DNA from: Glomus cerebriforme
Lineage: Eukaryota; Glomeromycota; Glomeromycetes; Glomerales; Glomeraceae
DNA: 28,249 bases
Direction: 5' to 3'
NCBI GenBank assembly: GCA_003550305.1
Contig: QKYT01000447.1
Location: 70,406 to 98,654, forward strand
The stretch's first letter is position 1. Each line of letters starts with the position of its first letter. Below are positions 20,655 through 28,249 of this stretch, in pieces. The translations under genes were made by a program, and so were the position numbers. The notes below the pieces were generated by a model. That model saw only the letters and a list, made by a program, of their open reading frames with translations. It was not told where the DNA came from and ran no database searches.

Positions 20655-21741
20655 TCATTTTCTCTTGTGACACTTTAATTTAATTCTTGCTACCCCCTTT
20701 ACATATTTGATTGTTGCTTTCTCATCGGGATCAATGCTATTTTTTTTTTTAAAAAAAAAAATTAGTTTTAAATTGTAATTAAAATTACAACTTTGCTAAT
20801 TTAATAAACTTACTTTCTAGGCAATTCCAACGTTAATACAATTTCATCCTCTGAAAAAATGATTCCCCTTTTTAAGCAAGTTCCCGGATCTTTGATTATA
20901 TCGTGTTTATACTTGATATAGATTAATTTCAAGTTATGTATACTTACATCTATATCAAGATATTTAATATTAGGAATATAAAGATCTACAATTAAATGAC
21001 TATCCAAAAAAAAAAAGAATATTAATAAAAACAATTAATATTAATGTAAAATAAACTAATATTAATACCTGTTTTCAACTTCAAAAATATTATATGCTGA
21101 TAGTGATGATGGTTGTAATGGTGATCGTGATGGTGATCGTGATGGTAGTTGTGACGGTAATTGTGATGGTGGTTGTAAAGGTGATTGATTTCTTGATGTA
21201 TTCTAATTTTTTATAATGTTTTTAATGTTTTAAAAAACAATAATTATTTCATTAATTTACATTAATGTAGTAATAGCACTTACAGATTCACCAAATATGA
21301 ATATTTTATTTCTAGGCCCAACAATATCTTGATCTTTCATATTATTAAAAAATCTATTCTTATCCTCAACATTGGCAAAATGAACAAAACCGTGGCTAAA
21401 TATAACAAATTTTCATTTAATTATTAATTAGAAATTGATTGCAAAATATATTAATTATTTTATTTTATTTACTCCCAATCAGCATCTTTTCTTATATGCT
21501 TAAAATTATAAAGATAAGAATTCTTCAACCATTCATTAATGGTATTTGATTTTATTCCTTCTAGTTCTCTTGCATTTTTTCCACCAAAATAAACTGATAA
21601 TTTACGGTCACGGCAGCATACATCTTTACTTTTACCTGTATCATTATTAAATAAAATTAATAATAGTTTAGTCTTTCATAACGAAAGGAATATCATAATT
21701 TAGCCTTTTATAATAACTGAAAGGAATTTTTACTTACCCAT
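20655..21741 (-). CDS. RRM-like plus Hsp20/alpha-crystallin domain protein
   Basis: A six-exon gene of 226 aa: 21738-21741 (ATG plus one base), 21473-21635, 21284-21395, 21069-21202, 20814-20999 and 20655-20736 (681 nt, all phases agree). Residues 13-91 look like an RNA-recognition motif: RNP2-like KLSVYFGG and RNP1-like HGFVHFAN at the right spacing. Residues 94-130 are a Ser/Pro/Gln linker coded by a 12-bp repeat. Residues 138-222 resemble a small heat-shock (alpha-crystallin) domain: LIVDLYIPNIKYLDIDVSI matches the start of the fold, and LTLELPRNIDPDEKATI followed by KGVARIKL matches the usual LPxnvdpdkikA...GvL strand pair. Small heat-shock proteins bind unfolding clients without ATP. An RNA-binding partner domain suggests action on ribonucleoprotein, which is inference. 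Both domain calls are by eye; Hsp20 is the firmer one. The four-base first coding exon is unusual but fits exactly. Confidence 0.75.
21096..21183 (-). repeat. 12-bp coding repeat (Ser/Pro/Gln/Arg linker)
   Basis: On the plus strand GGTGATCGTGAT-type units repeat with variation. On the coding strand they give PSQLPSQLPSRSPSRSP, the linker between the RRM-like and Hsp20 domains. Length variation here would change only the linker. Confidence 0.7.
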
Positions 21742-24109
21742 CTTTTTTATTTTTTTTGTTTTCTTTAAACCGATAAAAAAGGTTTCAGTAATTCAGTTGG
21801 ACTTTGTTTATTTTTATTTTGATTTCTGATTTTTGTGTAACGTGAACCACGAACTTTTGACCACTAAAATTTTTAGACCAATTTTGAATGATCGTTAGTT
21901 ACACAAATTATGACACGCCCGTTTGGCGCGACTATTGCTATTTTACCATTATATGCGTTATGATCTTTGATCTTTTAGTTTACGAAAGTTTATTTAAAAG
22001 AAACTTTTGGTTAACCTTGTTATATTATCGATAATTGTCAAAAAAATAAAACTATATATGACTATCGCACATGGGCGGATTTTTGTCAAAAAAAAAAAAA
22101 CTCTTTATAACCCTTATAAATAGTTATATTTAGTTGTTTTTTTTTTCTATTTTTATTTGTTTTTTTTTTAATCATTTTTTTAAAAAAAATCTTGTTCTAA
22201 CTTCCTTTTTTTTTCTTCTGTAGTCCTTACAAAGATATTTTAAAGTTGAATGTTAAAAGTAGCATTAAATATTTTTTTAATACATTTGTTTCTTGTTTGA
22301 ACGAATTTTAATTAAAGTGGCTTAGCATTAACATGTGATATACTGATCTACAAATCCACAAATCCGCCGATATTGTATCTAACAAAATAATTTACTCAAT
22401 GAATATATTAGTGAGTTTTGTCTAAGGTTAGTCTAAGCCAAATTATTTATTAATTGATAAATGAGAAAAAGTTAAATTATAAAAAAGAACCCAAAAATTA
22501 GCGACAGAGGAATAAAGACGAACCTAATCCGTAATCACATTTGCACAGTGTCCGATATTAAAATAGTTTCGTCTTCAGTACCTAAATTTCAATTTCATCT
22601 AAATAAATATATATAATAATAACTTTTTTTAATATTCCATATAAAATGAATTTCCCGAAATTCATGATCAGTAGAGATGTTGTAGCCCAAACGTAACTAT
22701 GTCCCAAATCCGACTTGGGGTATCCCAAATAAAACTTGGAACAATCCTATGTCCATTTAAAATGTTTAACATTCAAAACTACCATCTAATACTGAGTTTG
22801 TTTGAGATATGTTCAAGTTTCGGATATAAGATTTTTCCAAGTTTGATTTAGAGTTTGACTGCAATATAGATATTATTTTTGAATTGATAATAACTGGATG
22901 CAATTTTATTTTCCTCTGCACTACCAAAATTTATGTGTATCTAAATAAAAGAGAATACCTTTTGGAATCGAATTTCCTTTCTATATCGCTATCACCCGTA
23001 ATGACATTTTGATTATTTTTTTTAAATTAGTCTCCTGATATACTGTATATTACTAGTGAGTGTCACATCATCGGACATTTAATAATACTCATTATTTTTT
23101 TATTATGAACTTCTTGTTACAATAATTGTTGGCAATTTTAAGAATCATAATTCGGGGGAAAAGATGGGTTTGGCTCATGAAGTCATGATAATATTTTATT
23201 AATATTATGCTCTTAATAGTAGATTGCTCAGTATTAATAGCCTTGTCTCTGATTTGGTGATGAACTTGATAAACTTCTTCATCTTTTCTACTACCACTTA
23301 TTGTTAAATCTTATATTTTTGTATTTAGTAAATTTTATGATTCTGGTAAAATAATGATTTCACACATTAATGGAGAGTATATATGTTATATACATTATAT
23401 ACATATTTTTAAACACATCAATATATCACATCAGTTAACAAATCATACAAAGTATACTGTATAGGTGAGTCATATTACTCTTATACGATTCATCAATATA
23501 TTTTATTTTCTTTGCGTAATTAATTTAAATTAATGATTATTTTCTTTTTATGGTATAATAACGCGATTAATCAATTAATCAATTAATCATTGAACAACTA
23601 AAAAGCGTGAAACGCGGTAAAGATGGAATATAGCGAATCAATTTATATCGTTAGATTACATGATTGTAAATGACTAATTAATTATTATTTTTTTTTTTTT
23701 GGACTCCAATCAGGTAGCTTTGGCAAAGTTTTAAGTTTTTGTGTTTAATAAAACAAATGAAACACAAGCTTATTAAAGAATATGGACCTATGTATAGTAA
23801 TATCAAGATAAGGTAATTTATTTCCGGCTGGAATTATGTAGTCATGTACTATTTACATGTGGTCCGAAATTGCGTATTTCGTTGATGAGTAAATTATATA
23901 TATATATATTTTTTTACTATTTTGTTTTCCAAATTTATTTAATAAAAGGAAAATTTTATGATGAAGTCATGAAGGGGAATGGTAAATATTCCATACAAAA
24001 AGGACATTTATTATTTACTGGACAATTAAAATTTACTATTATTTTATGTTAATTTTTTCCTTTAAAAAAAATAAATGAATAAACTATCCTGAAGAGGAGG
24101 GTCACGCAT
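21742..24109. other. Gene-free stretch with scattered fragments
   Basis: This holds the promoter side of the RRM-Hsp20 gene and long A/T runs. No consensus heat-shock element array was found by eye near 21745-22050. At about 22690-22740 a short imperfect direct repeat occurs (GTCCCAAATCCGACTTGG, then TCCCAAATAAAACTTGG). At about 23567-23590 AATCAATT repeats three times. At about 23710-23747 the plus strand encodes a glycine-loop-like SGSFGKV followed by a stop. The small frame at 23870-24052 (+) is not convincing. Confidence 0.4.
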
Positions 24110-24319
24110 TTATAATCTGTTTTTTTTTGGGATTATTTCATATATGAAATGATCTTTTAAAATTAAAAAAAAACTATATCTCGGTAATCTTTCAACCACA
24201 TTAGTCTGTGATGTGTGATATAATACAGGCCTTTTAGTACTTTCAAATAGACTTTTAGATCTTTTCTTTACAAACTTACCTTTTGGCTTTATAATTGTTG
24301 GATTTTTTGATTTTGTCAT
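24110..24319 (-). CDS. Hypothetical small lysine-rich protein or first exon
   Basis: A 69-codon frame from an ATG at 24319, with a TATATAAA box about 40 nt upstream. The first 47 residues are basic (MTKSKNPTIIKPKGKFVKKR and on) and use mixed codons; the last part reads through A/T-rich sequence. A GTAAGT donor at 24279, after MTKSKNPTIIKPK plus one base, could end a short first exon, but no following exon is evident. The family is not recognised and it may not be a gene. Confidence 0.3.
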   Translation of the reverse strand: MTKSKNPTIIKPKGKFVKKRSKSLFESTKRPVLYHTSQTNVVERLPRYSFFLILKDHFIYEIIPKKNRL

Positions 24320-25260
24320 TCTCAGTTTGCAAATGCAAATAATGGAATTTATATAAAAAAACGGAGAAATGCCTGTTGGTTTTCAGTTCTTCTGGAAACA
24401 TTTTTCAGAACAGAAAGAAACCAGCGACAATTCATGAAGTACCACTCGAATAAGTGAGCCAAATTTGTATTCCAGAAACAACAGTTTAACGTAAGTTTTA
24501 AGATAAAAAATTAAACGGAAATTTCCAATTAAAATAAACGGGATTTTTTTTTCTTCTCAAATTAAAAAGCACGAAAATTTGCAATAATCAATGATATTAA
24601 AATATATTATAATTTATTATTGTGTATATTTAAAATTTAATTTCTCATGTAAAAAAAAAAAGATTTTGTACTATAAGCAAATCATGAACTTCCGCATGTC
24701 GTAAATAAATTTCGGTTATGCCATATGGAGTTAATTTTAACCGGATTCAGCTACTATCGGGCTGAGACAACCATACTGAGTCCCTGAATGGGGTGCAGAG
24801 TCAATCGGACTACATGACTGATTTTATATTTTTTTGCTAATCACTTTACCAGTATTAGGATGGAATGTCGGGCAGAATTACGAAACTTTATCCAAAATTA
24901 TGCGATGATAATACAGTAACCTGTGATGATATTCAACCCTAATACAGATTCTGTATAAAGATTATTGTACCTGGTCGATCAGGTTTTTCGGTCAGTCCGC
25001 AAACAAACAATTCTATTAATCACACAAAGGTGATGCTACAGTTATTTATTTAGAAAATTATCAAAAAAAAAGTTAAAAGAGACGAAGGTGTAGTGCTGAG
25101 AGGGATAGTTTTATTAGAATATTTCCTAGTAACAGTTAGAATTTATCAAATCAGGTCTGAGTATTGCACCAGATACACCCGATGACCATAGAGTAAACAC
25201 ATCAAACATTTGATGGTGTTAAATACTATATGGATATTAGTCACAATGACGCTCTCGTAT
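24320..25260. other. Intergenic with a less AT-rich block
   Basis: Between about 24700 and 25230 base composition is more balanced than around it, including a stretch near 24740-24820 (GGGCTGAGACAACC, GAGTCCCTGAATGGGG). This may be a relic of a mobile element. No open frame or terminal repeats could be identified. Confidence 0.35.
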
Positions 25261-25759
25261 AATAAATTTCTCATGATACATAATTCTCATAATAATTTCT
25301 CATGATACATAAATTTCTTTCATAGTAATTTCTCATGCATACATAATCTCATAATAATTTTTTTCGTCATAATTTCTCATAATAATTTTTCATAGTAATT
25401 TCTAGTGGTAATTTTTCATAGTAATTTCTCATGATAATTTCTCGTAATATTTTCTCATAATTTCTCATAATAAATTTCATAATAATTTCTCATATCTCTA
25501 ATAATTTCTAATAATTTCTCGTAATATTTTCTCATCTCATAATTTTCATAGTAATTTCTCATAATTTCTTATAATAATTTCTCATGATAATTTCTCATGA
25601 TAATTTTTCGTATAATAATTTCTCATGATAATTTCTCAACATAATAATTTCTCATATTAATATCTCATAATGATTTTTCATGATAATTTCTCTTAATTTT
25701 TCATAATAATTTTCTCATGATAATTTCTCATAATAACTTCTCGTAATATTTTTCATAAG
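25261..25759. repeat. Degenerate minisatellite of TAATTTCTCATGA-type units
   Basis: About 500 bp are built almost only from variants of a 10-14 bp unit: AATTTCTCATAAT, AATTTCTCATGAT, AATTTTTCATAGT, AATTTCTCGTAAT. Units differ in length and sequence, so the array is old or evolves by slippage. It is strand-asymmetric (TTTCTC on the plus strand) and has no open frame. Confidence 0.9.
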
Positions 25760-26894
25760 AAAAAAAGAAATATATGAAAAAAGGAAAATAATATAAAATA
25801 AAACAAAGATAAAATAATAAACAGATTAACAGAATAACATGTGACATATATTATAACTTCAAGGGAATTGGCACAACATGTAGAAAGAGACATATTAGAC
25901 AGAAATGATCAAATAGTGCAGTATGGAGACCTAAGTAAAATTTATTTTATTCAATATTAAATAAAGTGTTATGAACATGCATTAAAAAGGGATTCAATAA
26001 GAATTAGTATGGTAGGATACAATAATTAAACACGGAAAATATCCAGAGAACTAGAAAATCAATATCAAAGTTAACAAGATCTATCATGCTAATTAAAACA
26101 GCCTTTTTCATGCTGATTCAAATAATTCTCAAAAATCATTCTTTACTATATTTTTATGAAACATAATTTAAAAAAGATTAAAGATTATCTGTGATATGGC
26201 AATAAGCAATCGACAAAATATGACATAAAAAGATGTATCCATCTTTTAACTATGTATAAAATTACATATGGCTAGCAAATAATCTTGTTGCCTATATACA
26301 TATTACGTGAAGTCNCTGCAATGTAATTGTGGTTATATAATTATCATAATTATCAACATCCCAGAAACCTTTGCCTTCATAATTATATAATATATATAAT
26401 ATTTNCTACGAAATCTTAATAATTTCTAAGAATTATTTTATACTAACTTTACTTCGCCTATGATTTATAGCAACTTTCTTATAAATATTGGGTTCCAATA
26501 GTGTTCCAATTTTTATACTAATTAAATTTTATAATAATATAAACTTATTTATAGATGTATAGATTAGCTTATTAAATACAATGATTATAACTGTGATAAA
26601 AAGGAAAAAGGAAATAATTTTCAAATAATGTCGTTAAAATTTATTTTAATAAAATTGGATNTACATTTTCACCATAAATTATCTTTNGTTAANTTTTTAA
26701 TTGTAGTATACACAAAAACCTTGCTGACATATACAATATATACCAGATTATTACTAAAAGTTATTAAGTATTAATTAATTATTAATATATTATTCTTCCC
26801 TTTTCTTTCATTTTTTTGAGTTAAGCCAGGTCCTTAGATAATATGCATACTATGGCAAATCAGAAAGAAGTCTTTTTTTTCTCTTTCTTTTATC
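25760..26894. other. Gene-free AT-rich stretch with unresolved bases
   Basis: Unresolved bases (N) occur at 26315, 26405, 26661, 26687 and 26693, so this part of the assembly is less reliable. No open frame, repeat array or RNA gene can be supported. Confidence 0.6.
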
Positions 26895-27306
26895 GGCAGG
26901 TATGGGATTTTTCTTTTTCTTTTTTTTTCCTTTTTCATTTTCTTAGCAATAATTGATTAATCAATTATCTTTCTTTTTAATAAATCTCTTTTTTTACATC
27001 TTTTAGGGTCGGATGATACCGAAGTTATCTGGATGGACCAATTAATCGCACTTGCGAATTGCGATTAATTGGCAAGTATCGATTTTTTTTTCTCCTTTTT
27101 CTTTTTTCTTTCTTTAATGATAATTGATTATCACTAATCAATTATTTATTTCTTTTTTTTCATTTTTTAGGTTCAGAACCCATTGATTTGACGTACTTGC
27201 AGCAAATTGGCAAGTATTGGGGTTTTCTATTTCTATTTTTTTTCTTTCTTAATAATATTTGATTACTAACTAATCAATTATTTTTTTCTTTTTTTTCATA
27301 ATTTAG
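26895..27306 (+). repeat. Tandem array of three related intron-like units
   Basis: Three segments share an order of parts: GGCARGTAT at the left, a T-rich tract, the core TTGAT..(ACTAA)TCAATTAT, a second T-rich tract, and TTTAG at the right. They lie at 26895-27006, 27071-27170 and 27209-27306, separated by exon-sized spacers of 64 and 38 bp. Read as introns, units two and three would begin GCAAGT (the known GC-AG class) and contain a branch-site-like CTAAT 40-50 nt before the AG. The spacers do not give a convincing protein. This may be a decayed gene with homologous introns or a tandem repeat that mimics introns. Confidence 0.65.
27040..27070. repeat. Perfect 11-bp hairpin inside the first spacer
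   Basis: AATTAATCGCA (27040-27050) and TGCGATTAATT (27060-27070) are exact reverse complements around a 9-nt loop. The hairpin ends directly at the GGCAAG start of the second intron-like unit. Confidence 0.7.
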
Positions 27307-27632
27307 ATTCGGTCAAACCCTTTTTTTCATCTTTTAGATTTGATCTAAAATATATGGATAATTCTGAAGTAGTCTCGGATTATCCAAATGGATCCATTAG
27401 GTTATCCGAATGATGTAGTATCCGTCCTTCAGATATCTTTTACTAAATGGATCCAACGGATTTAGATGACCAACACTACCCAATCAGAATGGACCAGTTC
27501 GTTATCTTGCGGCAAGTGCAGGTGGTGAATTTTTATTAAATATATATTTTTTTTTATTGTTTTACTTTACTTTTATATAATACATTTTATACTAAATAAA
27601 TAAAATGTTAAAAAATGATAGGGTCACCTGGC
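27307..27632. other. Non-coding stretch with short inverted and direct repeats
   Basis: GGATAAT (27356-27362) and ATTATCC (27379-27385) form a short hairpin. GGATCCA-type and GGATGGACCA-like words recur (about 27031, 27390, 27459, 27490), linking this stretch with the first spacer of the intron-like array. No gene is seen. Confidence 0.4.
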
Positions 27633-27647
27633 GGCGACGCAGTCGCC
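27633..27647. repeat. GC-rich hairpin GGCGAC-GCA-GTCGCC
   Basis: Perfect 6-bp arms (27633-27638, 27642-27647) surround a GCA loop in otherwise AT-rich sequence. The core ACGCAGT is the same as in the hairpin at 27766-27790. Confidence 0.65.
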
Positions 27648-27702
27648 ACACCTACAACTTCTCTAGTACTATACATAATTTTCATATTATTTATAATTAT
27701 AA

Positions 27703-27852
27703 ATTATTGTGCTTGCGGCGATTAATAACATAGATATTGTTCAAATGCAAATGATGATTGGATAAGATTTAGTCACGCAGTGACTAAATCCGTCCAATCA
27801 GATTGCAGCGTTGGAACAATTTCTGTATATTTATCAAAGCAAGCACAATAAT
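27703..27852. mobile_element. 150-bp foldback miniature element
   Basis: The ends are a perfect 14-bp inverted repeat: ATTATTGTGCTTGC (27703-27716) and its reverse complement (27839-27852). The two halves remain recognisably complementary inward, including ATTGTTC against GAACAAT and ATTGG against CCAAT. They meet at a perfect 11-bp stem, GATTTAGTCAC (27766-27776) and GTGACTAAATC (27780-27790), with loop GCA. It has no coding capacity. No clear target duplication is visible, so its boundaries rest on the inverted repeats. Confidence 0.7.
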
Positions 27853-28249
27853 GATATTATCGTGTGACACGTTGAATAGTAAATAATAGCTTATATTTAT
27901 TGATATTTTAAAATAACATGTATCACGTGATGGACGAATCACTTTCGATGACGTCATGAACGGAGCACGATAATTAGTCCGGAGCGTAGCGAAGGACTAT
28001 ATAATTCTATGCACATTGACTCAAGATGTCTGAATTCCCCCCGCTTGTTACTTGAGTCGATCATTTTTATTGGTTCTTAACTCCAAAATGGTAACTCTCC
28101 ACTATTAAAAATCTATTTACGATTGTGTGACTGCATCGTGTAACACGTGCAACAGTTACATTACAATTGCATAATATATAATGACGCGTTAATTATTTTT
28201 TTATTATTTATTTTTTTTATTTATTTTTATTTTTTAATTTTTTTTATTT
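27853..28249. other. Right end: palindrome-rich, then low complexity
   Basis: The hairpin TAGTCC/GGACTA (27975-27980, 27994-27999) encloses GGAGCGTAGCGAA, a GC-rich word. A second pair is GACTCAAG/CTTGAGTC (28018-28025, 28051-28058). ATCGTGTGACACGT (about 27858) recurs as ATCGTGTAACACGT (about 28135). The last 60 bases are T-rich low complexity. No gene is seen. Confidence 0.5.

Noticed and set aside
20941..20980. A 36-nt intron (GTAAGT...CAAG) within the Hsp20 domain
   Set aside because: It would be too short for splicing, the sequence is open in frame, and the read-through protein matches the domain length better.
21745..22050. Heat-shock elements upstream of the RRM-Hsp20 gene
   Set aside because: Isolated GAA and TTC words occur, but no run of at least three correctly spaced inverted units was found.

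Overview
The window looks like nuclear DNA of a glomeromycete (arbuscular mycorrhizal) fungus, most likely Rhizophagus or a close relative. It is extremely AT-rich with many homopolymer A/T runs. Genes are split by short AT-rich introns, mostly GTAAGT/GTAAAT/GTTTGT...TAG. Three genes belong to the protein kinase family expanded in Rhizophagus: an N-terminal CxxC...CxxC knuckle or a WTSEN..LDKFIQ segment, then a kinase domain with an HSGN-type catalytic loop. I see no bacterial features, rRNA, tRNA or CRISPR. The species assignment rests on family recognition, not on a search.

Layout. 63-476 (-) is the first exon of a kinase-family gene that leaves the window. 1768-3577 (-) is a complete four-exon kinase-like gene whose catalytic HRD is HKN. 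5362-7903 (+) is a 12-exon GRIP-domain golgin (525 aa) with one intron that lacks a GT donor. 8393-12478 (-) is a five-exon gene for a 1255-aa low-complexity protein that repeats a short Trp motif in every exon. 12768-14129 (+) is a divergent SET-domain protein. 16014-18667 (-) is a third kinase gene, split by a 778-bp foldback transposon. 20655-21741 (-) encodes a 226-aa protein joining an RRM-like domain to an Hsp20/alpha-crystallin domain. From about 21.8 kb to the right end I find no solid gene. That part holds a degenerate satellite, sequence with unresolved bases, a tandem array of intron-like units, and small palindromic elements with a shared core.

All multi-exon models were built by hand. 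In each, every junction keeps phase and the total length is a multiple of three. The genes do not form one pathway: conserved cell-biology genes (golgin, RRM-Hsp20) sit among family-expanded kinases and repeats, as is usual in these genomes. The items most worth following up are the foldback element, whose terminal repeats carry splice sites that would restore the kinase frame; the RRM-Hsp20 fusion; the Trp-motif protein; and the tandem intron-like array.
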